From Psychromonas sp. L1A2 (GTDB lineage Bacteria; Pseudomonadota; Gammaproteobacteria; Enterobacterales; Psychromonadaceae): 64,000 nucleotides of DNA. The notes beneath the pieces were generated by a model. It did not search any database. It was not told the DNA's origin and was given only the letters and a program-made list of their open reading frames with translations. Both the position numbers and the translations under genes were made by a program. The DNA is taken from NCBI RefSeq assembly GCF_009828855.1, contig NZ_WUAG01000002.1, positions 372,001 through 436,000 of the forward strand. Direction: 5' to 3'. Below are positions 37,524-45,868 of this stretch, piece after piece; positions within the stretch are counted from its first letter, which is position 1; every line of letters starts with the position of its first letter.

Positions 37524-38591
37524 CTATTCATTGGTTATTTTATTAAAGTAGTTTGTAATACTATCTTGCTGCAAACTAATATCACCAATATTAGAAGCAA
37601 CCCACTGCTGATCATAATAGCTATTAGCGTAACGTTCACCACGATCGCACATCAATGTAACAATCGAACCTGTTTGTCCTTGTTCAATCATTTTTTGCGC
37701 TAGTTTTAACACTCCGAACATATTGGTGCCTGTACTTGCCCCCACTTTTCGCCCTAATAATGACGCAGTCCATAACATCGCAGCGATAGATTGTTTATTA
37801 TCAATGCAAAACATATTATCAATGACAGACGCGATAAATGAAGGCTCTACACGAGGTCGACCAATGCCTTCTATTAAACTCCCTTTACAATTAATTAACT
37901 GCTTATCTCCAGTAAAATAATAATCATAAAAAACCGAGTTTTCAGGATCAACGACCGTTAATTCTGTGCTTAATTGATGATAGCGAATATGGCGTCCAAT
38001 AGTTGCACTGGTGCCACCGGTTCCTGCACTCATTACAATATGCTTTGGCACAGGATGTGGCTCATGTTGCATTTGTGTAAAAATTGAATCTGCAATATTG
38101 TTGTTACCACGCCAATCTGTTGCCCGCTCAGCATCAGTAAACTGATCCATATAATACCCATTTAACTCTTTTGCTAAACGCTCTGATTCCGCATAAATTA
38201 AGTGGGTTGAATCCACTAAGAAACACTCTCCACCATAACGTTTTATTTCTGTTATTTTTTGTATGCTGGTTGTTTTAGCCATCACGGCAATAAAGCGTAA
38301 TCCTAATAAACGAGCAAAGTACGCTTCGGAAATAGCAGTACTGCCAGATGAGGCTTCAATGATCACCGTATTCTCTTTGATATTGCCATTGCATAATGCA
38401 TATAAAAATAAAGAACGTGCTAATCGATGTTTTAGACTGCCTGTTGGATGAGTACTCTCATCTTTAAGGTAAATGTCGATGCCTTTTAACTGTGGCAAAT
38501 CAACTTTAATTAAATGAGTATCAGCAGTGCGTTGAAAGTCGGCTTGGATGTTAGCAATTGCAGAATTTACCCATTGACGTTGATTATCCAT
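37524..38591 (-). CDS. PLP-dependent cysteine synthase-family protein, probable Cds1-type cysteine desulfhydrase
   Basis: PLP enzyme of 355 residues in fold-type II. The Schiff-base Lys is K54 (DESTHPTGSLKHRL); the phosphate-binding loop is GTGGTSATIGRHIR, and the C-terminal GASTGTNMFGVL segment is conserved in the group. Although CysK-like, its length, motif context and position opposite a DecR-type regulator point to the Cds1 group, which degrades L-cysteine to pyruvate, ammonia and sulfide, rather than to cysteine synthesis. This assignment is inferred, not demonstrated. The intergenic region carries a near-palindrome that may be the operator. Confidence 0.8.
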   Translation of the reverse strand: MDNQRQWVNSAIANIQADFQRTADTHLIKVDLPQLKGIDIYLKDESTHPTGSLKHRLARSLFLYALCNGNIKENTVIIEASSGSTAISEAYFARLLGLRFIAVMAKTTSIQKITEIKRYGGECFLVDSTHLIYAESERLAKELNGYYMDQFTDAERATDWRGNNNIADSIFTQMQHEPHPVPKHIVMSAGTGGTSATIGRHIRYHQLSTELTVVDPENSVFYDYYFTGDKQLINCKGSLIEGIGRPRVEPSFIASVIDNMFCIDNKQSIAAMLWTASLLGRKVGASTGTNMFGVLKLAQKMIEQGQTGSIVTLMCDRGERYANSYYDQQWVASNIGDISLQQDSITNYFNKITNE

Positions 38592-38679
38592 AATATTTAT
38601 CCTGTTTAAATAATAAAACTAGTTTACCTTTGCTTAAACAGAATTAACGCCCTATAAATCTTTTAAAGGACCAAAATAA

Positions 38680-38692
38680 AGAAAATTTTTCT
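38680..38692. promoter_or_regulatory. Candidate DecR/Lrp-type operator
   Basis: AGAAAATTTTTCT is a near-perfect palindrome in the 160-base divergent gap between the cysteine desulfhydrase candidate and the decR-like gene. A related half, TAGAAAATTT, lies about 20 bases downstream. Placement fits a shared Lrp-family operator; no site comparison could be run. Confidence 0.4.
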
Positions 38693-38751
38693 GATAAAGT
38701 AGAAAGTATAGAAAATTTAATTTACCTTGTAGACTAAGTTAAAGAGGAAGT

Positions 38752-39213
38752 ATGAGTTTAGACGCTACGGATAAAAAGATAATCACCCTATTACAACAAG
38801 ATGCTTCATTATCATTACAGCAATTATCAGAGCAATTAAACCTAACCAGTACGCCATGTTGGAATAGAATAAAACGCTTAGAAAAGGAAGGTGTGATTCA
38901 AAAACGAATCGCCTTAATTGATCCTGAAAAAGTAGGCTTAGAGCTCATCGCTTTTGTGCAAATTAAAACACAACAACATTCGGAAGCCTGGTTACGAAAT
39001 TGTGTACAGCAAGTAAAAGGGTTTGCACAAGTTTTAGAGTTTTATAGAATGGCAGGTGAATATGATTACTTACTAAAAGTAATTGTGAAAGATATGCGTA
39101 GTTACGACCACTTCTACCAACAATTAGTTAATGATATTGATGGGTTAACCGATGTAAATACTAGCTTTGCTATGCAACAGTTAAAATTTACTACCGAACT
39201 TCCTATAATGTAA
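38752..39213 (+). CDS. decR: Lrp/AsnC-family regulator, DecR-like
   Basis: Transcription factor of 153 residues with an N-terminal helix-turn-helix (LSLQQLSEQLNLTSTPCWNRIKRL, split across about 18-42) and a C-terminal RAM ligand-binding domain. It follows E. coli DecR (YbaO) closely, including FRMAGEYDYLL-type and SFAMQQLKFTT segments (FYRMAGEYDYLLKV here). E. coli DecR senses cysteine and activates its detoxification. Here it is divergent from a cysteine desulfhydrase candidate rather than cyuAP, consistent with the same job using a different enzyme. Confidence 0.88.
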   Translation: MSLDATDKKIITLLQQDASLSLQQLSEQLNLTSTPCWNRIKRLEKEGVIQKRIALIDPEKVGLELIAFVQIKTQQHSEAWLRNCVQQVKGFAQVLEFYRMAGEYDYLLKVIVKDMRSYDHFYQQLVNDIDGLTDVNTSFAMQQLKFTTELPIM

Positions 39214-39296
39214 TCAAATAGTGATCCTGAACGTTTAACACATTACACTGTCACTATCTCTAATAAATACTTAATTCCCGTATAAGGATGTTTTTA

Positions 39297-41633
39297 ATGA
39301 AATTGTTTCTAAAGTTTGCTGCTGCACTCATTGTGCTTTTAATCTTAACCGTGGTGGTCGTGATCAATGTTGTTGATCCCAATGACTATAAACAACAAAT
39401 TCAAGAACAAGTTAAAACCAATATCAATAGAGATGTGGTCATCGCAGGTGATCTCGATTGGAGCTTATATCCTTTATTAGGACTCAAAAGTGGTCAAGTA
39501 ACGCTATATAACAATCCTGAGTTTGAAGAGAAAACTTTCTTAAATGTACAAAGTGCATCGATATCAATTAATGTATTACCGCTTTTTTCTGGGCAGATAG
39601 AAATTGGCGAAATCATGTTAGACGGCGTTGAATTTAACCTTATTACCAATAAAGATGGTTCATCAAACTTAGATAATTTACAAGCAGAAAATACAGAGGT
39701 CGTTGCTGAAACAACAAAAGAAGAAACACCTGCGACAGAAGAAGAGCAATCAACAGAAGCCGTTGACCTTTCTAAATTTGTTTTATCAGGCATCACATTA
39801 ACCAATGCACAACTACAAATTATTGATCACCAAACAAGTGAAAATCAAAAAGTTGCAATAAAAAGTATGGTGTTAAGTGAGTTTGCTTTTGATAAAAAAT
39901 CTCACTTTAGTTTAACGAGTTCATTTAAGAATAAACAAGTAGATGCTGATATCGCACTAGAAGCCGATATATTTATAGACTCAGCGTTGAGTAACATTGA
40001 ACTAACTAACTTGACTATTGAAAGTGAAGTATTAAGTGATGCATTAGCGGATAGTACATTAAACACAACGTTCACTAGTGGCTTAACCTATCAAATGGAT
40101 ACTAAACAGTTAGATATCAAAGCAATCACTATTAACAATAAATTCACAGGTTCATTCTTAGATGGTGATATTTATATTAATAGTAGTGATATCCACATAA
40201 CCAATCACAATGAATTAGAACTTGGCAAACTAACCCTGACAAGTAGTTTATCAGGTAGCGCTTTAAGCAATAATAAATTAAATACAAATCTACAAACTAA
40301 CCTAGCTGCAGACATACAAAAACAAACGGCAAAAATAGACCTGTTTGAATTAAAAAATACAATCGATGGTAAGGACTTACAGGGTGATTTAAACCTTTCA
40401 TTTAAAGAAATGAATGTCAGTGACTTTGAAAAAATATTAATTAAACAATTCAAGCTAGTTAGTGAATTAAATGTACCAGCCGTCAGTAAAGATAAAATTA
40501 ATAGCACGATAGAAAGTGAGATTAGCTATGATCTTGCAAAACAAAAATTAAGTATAGATTCACTACAATCAACAATTAACGATATAGAGTTAGGTGGAAA
40601 ACTTAGCTTCATCCAACAAACTGTGCCAGTTATCCGTTACAGTTTAAAAGGTAATGTTTGGGATTTAAATCCATACCTCACTAAAAAAACTGAACAAAAC
40701 GGTGGTGCAACTACCACAGATAAAGATCAGCAAGTAACTGAAACAGAACCAGACTTAAGCATCTTAAAAGAGCTTGATATCAAAGGTGATTTAACTATTA
40801 CTGGCTTGTTATATGAAGATATAAGAATAGGAAAAATCACTAATAACTTAACTGTAAAAAATGGTAAAGCAACATTAAGCCCATTAAACGCACAGCTATA
40901 CAATGGTTCATTAAACATTGATGCATGGGTTGATGAGAAAGGTGGTCAAAACCAATATAAAGCAACGACTTCTATTAAAAATGTCATGCTACTGGACCTA
41001 TTAAAAGATGCAGCTAAAGTAGATCTATTAAGCGGTACTGCAAACTTTAATCTAGTCGCTGACGGGAAAGGTTTAACTGCAACAAAAATACAACAAGGTG
41101 TAAATGCAAAAGGTGACTTTAAAATCCTTAATGGAGAGTTATACGGTATTAACCTTTCACATGAAATACGTGTTTTAAAGGCAAAAATAAAGGGTAAAAC
41201 ATTAGCACCAGATAAACTTGTTAAGAAAACAGACTTTGCGTCATTAATCGGTGAGTTTACGCTACAAGATGGTATTGCTAATAATCAAAAATTATTAATG
41301 TCATCCCCTGTTATCCGTTTAGATGGAGCTGGAACTGCGAATACAATTACTGAAGCGCTTAATTATAAATTAGGTGTAACGCCTCTTTCAAAAGCCGGAG
41401 AAGAAACTGACTTCCTAGATCTTGACGGTGTAACAATTCCACTATTGATTAAAGGTACCTTTAGTAAACCGTCATTTAATTTAGATACTGAAGCCGCTTT
41501 AAAAGAGAAAATTGAAGCAGGTAAAAAAGCGTTACAAGAAAAAGCAAAAGACGCTATTTTAGGTAATAAATCCAGTGATGAATTAAAAGAAGAGGCAAAA
41601 GATTTGAAAGATAAATTGAAAAGTTTCTTTTAA
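39297..41633 (+). CDS. asmA: AsmA-family protein
   Basis: Large inner-membrane-anchored periplasmic protein of 778 residues. An N-terminal membrane helix (about 4-24) is followed by the AsmA N domain, with NRDVVIAGDLDWSLYP and LDGVEFNLITNKDG, then a long beta-rich stretch and a C-terminal AsmA domain (ITGLLYEDIRIGKI to GTFSKPSFN), ending in a Lys/Glu-rich helix. AsmA-like proteins are thought to help move phospholipids to the outer membrane. The ATG at 39297 follows AAGGA at proper distance; one three codons upstream overlaps that site and is less likely. Confidence 0.9.
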   Translation: MKLFLKFAAALIVLLILTVVVVINVVDPNDYKQQIQEQVKTNINRDVVIAGDLDWSLYPLLGLKSGQVTLYNNPEFEEKTFLNVQSASISINVLPLFSGQIEIGEIMLDGVEFNLITNKDGSSNLDNLQAENTEVVAETTKEETPATEEEQSTEAVDLSKFVLSGITLTNAQLQIIDHQTSENQKVAIKSMVLSEFAFDKKSHFSLTSSFKNKQVDADIALEADIFIDSALSNIELTNLTIESEVLSDALADSTLNTTFTSGLTYQMDTKQLDIKAITINNKFTGSFLDGDIYINSSDIHITNHNELELGKLTLTSSLSGSALSNNKLNTNLQTNLAADIQKQTAKIDLFELKNTIDGKDLQGDLNLSFKEMNVSDFEKILIKQFKLVSELNVPAVSKDKINSTIESEISYDLAKQKLSIDSLQSTINDIELGGKLSFIQQTVPVIRYSLKGNVWDLNPYLTKKTEQNGGATTTDKDQQVTETEPDLSILKELDIKGDLTITGLLYEDIRIGKITNNLTVKNGKATLSPLNAQLYNGSLNIDAWVDEKGGQNQYKATTSIKNVMLLDLLKDAAKVDLLSGTANFNLVADGKGLTATKIQQGVNAKGDFKILNGELYGINLSHEIRVLKAKIKGKTLAPDKLVKKTDFASLIGEFTLQDGIANNQKLLMSSPVIRLDGAGTANTITEALNYKLGVTPLSKAGEETDFLDLDGVTIPLLIKGTFSKPSFNLDTEAALKEKIEAGKKALQEKAKDAILGNKSSDELKEEAKDLKDKLKSFF

Positions 41634-41690
41634 GCACATTAATTTAGAACCTAGAAATAAATATTAAGCTTCATAAATATTAAGTTACGT

Positions 41691-41729
41691 AAAATAGCTG
41701 ATTCAGGAAACTGGTTCAGCTATTTTTTT
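41691..41729 (+). terminator. Rho-independent terminator after asmA
   Basis: AATAGCTGATTCAG pairs with CTGGTTCAGCTATT (one wobble) across a GAAA loop and is followed by seven T. Confidence 0.9.
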
Positions 41730-41849
41730 ACCTCCCCTTCATTAATATAAAATAAGAAAATAAAAAATAAAAAATGACGAGACAGTAGGATTCAAAATGC
41801 GATTAATGATATAACTAATTAATAAAGCGTATCTCATAAAATATCCAAG

Positions 41850-42014
41850 TAATACCAATGGAATTAAATAAGTGATCAGAGATTGCGCAGGAAAAATTAA
41901 CACTAATAAGGCGTGAGTTGTAGGAGATAGTTGTTCTCACTTCAAAACTCACAACGCAGTTAGGGGGGATTTTAACCAGCAAGAATGATCACCTTATTAA
42001 TTCTTGCTGGTATA
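41850..42014 (-). repeat. MITE-like element, subfamily B copy 2
   Basis: Inverted relative to the copy at 35181 and about 95% identical by eye. Its left end, TAATACCAATGGAATTAAAT followed by AAGTGATCAG, shares the TAATACCAAT...ATTAAATAAGT and GCGCAGGAAAA segments with subfamily A. Near its right end ACCAGCAAGAAT and ATTCTTGCTGGT form a 12-bp hairpin. Confidence 0.85.
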
Positions 42015-42082
42015 AACACATACACTAAAACATCTAATGATAACACTCCATACATGAACTTAATCTAAGGACTTCATTTACC

Positions 42083-43012
42083 ATGCTTCCATTTATTAAT
42101 GCACAAGATATAGAAAGTAACTTATCCTGGACAGAGCTTTGCACAGCGTTCCATGAAGGACATAAAGCATCTCGAGCAGATATTGATGACATTTTATTTA
42201 AACACGGTGACAATGCTTTATTAAATCGTGCAGCGTGGATACAAAATAAAGGAATAGGCGTTAAGACGGCAACTATATTTCCAAATAACGCAAAATTATC
42301 AACTCCCATTCCAAGTGTTCAATCCATTTTTACCTTATTTGATGACCAAACTGGTACCCCTCTTGCTATTATTGATGGCAAGTTAGTGACTAAATGGAAA
42401 ACCGCGGGTGATTCAGTATTTGCTGCAAAGTTATTAGCACGACCTGATAGTAAAATATTAACGGTGATTGGTGCTGGCGCTGTTGCATCATCAATTATTG
42501 ATGCTTATCGAGCTTTATTTCCTGATTTGGAAAAAATAATTATTTGGAATCGCACCTTTGAAAAGGCACAGAAACTCGCTCAAGAAAAAGGGGTAGTCGC
42601 TATTCAAGATCTTTCTGAAGCCTTGAGTGATGCTGACATTGTTTCATCTTCTACTATGTCGACTTCTTCTTTTATTAAAGGAGAATGGATTAAAGAAGGA
42701 ACTCATGTTGATTTAATTGGCGCATACCGCCCAGATATGAGAGAAGCAGATGATTCTCTACTGGTAAAGTCTCGCATTTTTGTTGATGCCAGAGAAACGG
42801 CAATTCACGATATAGGTGAACTAGCTATTCCCATTAAAGAAGGTGTTATAGCAGAGGATGCAGTCATAGCTGATTTCTACCAACTATGTAATGGTGTTAA
42901 GGGTCGTCAAACTGATAAAGAGATAACGCTATTTAAAAATGGGGGCGGCGCACATCTTGATTTGATGACCGCGCTATACATTATGGAATGCCGCCAAAAT
43001 AACAAAGCTTAA
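42083..43012 (+). CDS. Ornithine cyclodeaminase/mu-crystallin family protein
   Basis: NAD(P)-binding protein of 309 residues. The central Rossmann motif is VIGAGAVASSIIDAY, followed by WNRTFEKAQKLA; the N-terminal GVKTATIFPNN and DGKLVTKWKTA segments are typical. Family members include ornithine cyclodeaminase, alanine dehydrogenase and delta-1-pyrroline-2-carboxylate reductases; a reductase of cyclic imines is the most common role in marine bacteria, but I cannot assign one. It sits alone, just downstream of a B element. Confidence 0.85.
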   Translation: MLPFINAQDIESNLSWTELCTAFHEGHKASRADIDDILFKHGDNALLNRAAWIQNKGIGVKTATIFPNNAKLSTPIPSVQSIFTLFDDQTGTPLAIIDGKLVTKWKTAGDSVFAAKLLARPDSKILTVIGAGAVASSIIDAYRALFPDLEKIIIWNRTFEKAQKLAQEKGVVAIQDLSEALSDADIVSSSTMSTSSFIKGEWIKEGTHVDLIGAYRPDMREADDSLLVKSRIFVDARETAIHDIGELAIPIKEGVIAEDAVIADFYQLCNGVKGRQTDKEITLFKNGGGAHLDLMTALYIMECRQNNKA

Positions 43013-43312
43013 ACAGAGAAAAAAGACATTTTTTTATTGATGTTGGTGTTGGTATTGGTGTTTTTTTTGGTGTTATTAAAGTATCGAAGCTTTACTTCAG
43101 TGCAATGTCATAATACCAATAAAGCACTAAGAAAAAGGCCATCAAATAAAGCGATGGTCGCCTAACATTAACCAAATTAATTCTATGGGCTGAAATTTAC
43201 ACAAAATGACTTAATTCATTAACCTAAGCTGTTCTCCAAAATTTGTAATCTAGCATCAAGAGATGTTAGCGCACTAAATATATGAATAACTTTATTTAGT
43301 GCGACCTAATGC
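43013..43312. other. Intergenic region with TTGGTG-type repeats and a hairpin
   Basis: 43038-43074 is a T/G-rich tract of imperfect TTGGTG repeats. At 43270-43302 GCACTAAATA pairs with the TTTAGTGC arm, a hairpin just beyond the small basic gene on the minus strand. No gene was recognised in the rest. Confidence 0.45.
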
Positions 43313-43429
43313 TTAATGAATTAAAGAAGTACTCACAGGCTTCTTAGCTGCCTTTGCCGCTTTCTTCTCTTTTGCTGTTAAAAGCGGTTTCTTTTTGGTC
43401 GCTTTCTTACTGTCTTGGCCTTTACTCAT
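43313..43429 (-). CDS. Small basic Lys/Ala-rich protein
   Basis: A 38-codon frame with a good ribosome site (AGGAAAG, about seven bases before the ATG). The product is about one-third Lys, with repeats such as KEKKAAKAAKKP, and no hydrophobic segment. Similar short Lys-rich proteins are annotated as hypothetical in other marine gammaproteobacteria, in my recollection. It could bind nucleic acid. The terminal SLIH is unrelated to the repeats. A hairpin follows the stop. Confidence 0.6.
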   Translation of the reverse strand: MSKGQDSKKATKKKPLLTAKEKKAAKAAKKPVSTSLIH

Positions 43430-43687
43430 GATACTTTCCTTTTTGAAGTAAACTCTAAATTAAAAGTTAATTTGAGACTACCTAATGACTGAGGGTACAT
43501 CGTTGAGCTAAAAGAAAATGCGCAACAATTCAGTATGCTCTTAAGGTTAAACAATTGATATAAATAGATGAGATAAGTGATACTGAAGTTAAGATGAGCT
43601 CTTTATAACAGTTCCATCGAGTTTTAGAACCAATGTATTTTTCAGAATAAAATTAACCTGTTTCAGGCAAGGACAAACAAGAAGAAG
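43430..43687. other. Intergenic region, no further gene seen
   Basis: Contains the ribosome site of the 38-residue basic gene near 43435; the rest is AT-rich with no supported feature. Confidence 0.4.
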
Positions 43688-43719
43688 AAAAAGGAATAGT
43701 TACTCTACTATCCCTTTTT
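43688..43719 (-). terminator. Rho-independent terminator of the fasciclin gene
   Basis: On the minus strand AAAGGGATAGT pairs with ACTATTCCTTT across a short loop and is followed by T-rich sequence, 64 bases after the stop. Confidence 0.8.
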
Positions 43720-43782
43720 ACGGTTATTCTTTAAATGCCAATAAGCAAACTATAAATTATTTTGCTAAGCTGTTTAGTAAAG

Positions 43783-44280
43783 CTATTTAGGTAACAATAC
43801 CTTATCAATAACGTGTATCACACCGTTACTTGCTTCTATGTCAGCTTTAATAACGTGTGCATCATTTACCATCACTTTATCGCCTTCAAGTTTAATCATT
43901 ACTTTCTGACCTTGGACAGTTGTACCGCTATCCATTTTAGCAACGTCAGATGCCGTTACTTTTCCAGCCACTACATGGTAGGTTAACACTGCGACGAGCT
44001 TATCTTTGTTTTCTGGTTTCAGTAACATTTCAACAGTACCTTCAGGCAGTTTTGCAAAAGCTTCATCAGTTGGAGCTAAAACAGTAAAAGGGCCTTTACC
44101 TTTGAGTGTTTCAACCAGTCCACCAGCCTTAATTGCGGCCGCAAGTATTGTAAAAGAGCCATTTTCAGCCGCGACATCGACAATATCTTTATGTATTCCG
44201 TGATGCTCGGCATGTGCAACAGAAGTAAATGTAAAACTAGCAAGGATAATTGATACTGTAGATATAAATTTCTTTAACAT
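43783..44280 (-). CDS. Secreted fasciclin-domain protein
   Basis: Protein of 165 residues with a signal peptide (cleavage near 24, SVAHA/EH) and one fasciclin (FAS1) domain. The H1 region is [17 protein letters not shown] and the H2 region is [16 protein letters not shown]1 domains mediate adhesion in many organisms; in marine bacteria, single-domain secreted forms are common with unproved function. The ATG at 44280, after AGGAA, is chosen over an in-frame codon nine positions upstream. Has its own terminator. Confidence 0.92.
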   Translation of the reverse strand: MLKKFISTVSIILASFTFTSVAHAEHHGIHKDIVDVAAENGSFTILAAAIKAGGLVETLKGKGPFTVLAPTDEAFAKLPEGTVEMLLKPENKDKLVAVLTYHVVAGKVTASDVAKMDSGTTVQGQKVMIKLEGDKVMVNDAHVIKADIEASNGVIHVIDKVLLPK

Positions 44281-44307
44281 AATGCATTCCTTTTTAAAGT
44301 TGGTCAT

Positions 44308-44657
44308 ATTTTAATATTCAAGCGGTATTGTAATGTTCAAATAATTTTACGGGGGCTAATTAGGTTTAGATCAGTTTACTTTGAATAGTTTTTTTAAATA
44401 ACCTTTTCCTCAAACCTCACAGCTCCTCTATTCAATAAAATAAATTTACAAAAATAATATTTAGATACATCCGCTTATATCTAAAAAATGACATAACTAA
44501 AATATATAAACCATCAAATAAATAACACATAAAAACACGAATAAATTTTTATATTTTTCAATAACGGTTCAATATTTTTATCTTTTATGACGCAATTAAT
44601 AACTCTATTTTCCTTCAGATAAAATAATGGAAATAATAAAAATCGCATACATAATGA
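44308..44657. other. Intergenic region upstream of the fasciclin gene
   Basis: AT-rich, no gene or RNA recognised. It should include the fasciclin-gene promoter on the minus strand. Confidence 0.4.
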
Positions 44658-44928
44658 TATATACCCGTTGCTGTTCAAGGTGCTTTTTTCAGTCGTTAGC
44701 TTGGACTCCAAATCAAGGCGCAATACGATAAAAATGGCGAGCTCTTATCGAAGATTACAATGTAGTAGTTGGTTTTAAAGCTAACGACCCGAAGGACAAG
44801 CTGTAAAGCAAACATCTTCGTTATTAAAAGGTGTCAGTTTACCCTGTTAGCTCTTTATCTTTCAGCCTAGCATCGGTGCACTTCAATGCTTGTTGAATGT
44901 TGCATCTTGAATGGTAACGGGCATATAC
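44658..44928. repeat. MITE-like element, family C
   Basis: About 271 bp bounded by 26-base imperfect inverted ends, TATATACCCGTTGCTGTTCA... at left and ...TGAATGGTAACGGGCATATA at right (21 of 26 positions pair). An internal CGTTAGC/GCTAACG pair suggests further folding. More GC-rich than its surroundings, with no coding capacity. A solo end lies at 47656. Confidence 0.75.
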
Positions 44929-45022
44929 CACTCATAACTATTCCTCCACCCTTGGTCTTAAATGTATATAATACCAACTCTACGACTTCCTAAATGACGC
45001 TCTCAACAGAGGAACCAATCCA

Positions 45023-45847
45023 GTGAAAATGATTAATGGCCTTAAAGATATAATTGATACTTTTGACACCTTTATTTTGGATCAATGGGGTGTATTACAT
45101 AACGGCGGAAATGCTTTTCCAGAAGCAATAGAAGCGTTAACTTTTTTAAAGTCACATAACAAAAAAGTCGTCATCTTATCTAACAGTGGTAAAACAGGAT
45201 CGTTTTCTTACGGTCGCTTAGAAGACTCAGGTATTACACGAGATTTGTATTTAGATGTATTAACTTCAGGCGATCATATGCGTCAGAATTTCGCGTCAGG
45301 AAAATTTCAACACCTAGGCAAGCAAGCTCTGCATTTTACCTGGGATAACGACCACAGCGTAATTGATGATTGCGGGTTAACAGAATCAACACGAGATGAA
45401 GCTTCCTTCATTTTATGTTGCGGTGTTGATCGCGGCGATGTTGACGCTTACATGGATGACTTAACGTTCGCTTATCAACATAATATTGAACTAGTCGTCA
45501 GTAATCCAGATCTCGTTGCTATGACACCAGAAGGCACTTTAAAAACCTGCCCAGGCGCAATAGCAAGTGCTTACCAAAAAATGGGTGGCACTGTCCATTG
45601 GCATGGAAAACCACAGAAAGAAATTTATGCAATGTGTAAAGAATTGGTAGGCGGTTGGGATAACGCTATCGCGGTAGGCGATAGCTTAGAGCACGATATT
45701 GCAGGGGCAAATGGTGCTAATATCAGTAGTTTATTCATCACCTCTGGCATCCATACTAAAGCGATTAGTGATGAAAAAAGTATTGCTAATTTATGCGATG
45801 AATTTTCAGTTAAGCCTAGCTTTTATATTGATTGGTTCAAATCATAA
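45023..45847 (+). CDS. HAD-superfamily class IIA hydrolase, TIGR01459 type
   Basis: HAD-fold protein of 274 residues. Motif I is FILDQWGVLHNG: the nucleophile Asp (D20) is kept but the usual second Asp is Trp, as in the TIGR01459 subfamily. Further motifs are VILSNSGK, a C2-type cap in the middle, and the C-terminal AVGDSLEHDIAGANG. The substrate is unknown; class IIA includes sugar and nucleotide phosphatases. The GTG at 45023 follows AGAGGAA by eight bases; the ATG two codons later is the alternative. Convergent with the cyclase gene, 21 bases away. Confidence 0.88.
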   Translation: MKMINGLKDIIDTFDTFILDQWGVLHNGGNAFPEAIEALTFLKSHNKKVVILSNSGKTGSFSYGRLEDSGITRDLYLDVLTSGDHMRQNFASGKFQHLGKQALHFTWDNDHSVIDDCGLTESTRDEASFILCCGVDRGDVDAYMDDLTFAYQHNIELVVSNPDLVAMTPEGTLKTCPGAIASAYQKMGGTVHWHGKPQKEIYAMCKELVGGWDNAIAVGDSLEHDIAGANGANISSLFITSGIHTKAISDEKSIANLCDEFSVKPSFYIDWFKS

Positions 45848-45868
45848 CAAACCTAACTGTTACTACGT

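Noticed and set aside
44514-44723. Minus-strand frame near the C element
   Set aside because: Low-complexity, no ribosome site, and overlaps the left end of the repeat.
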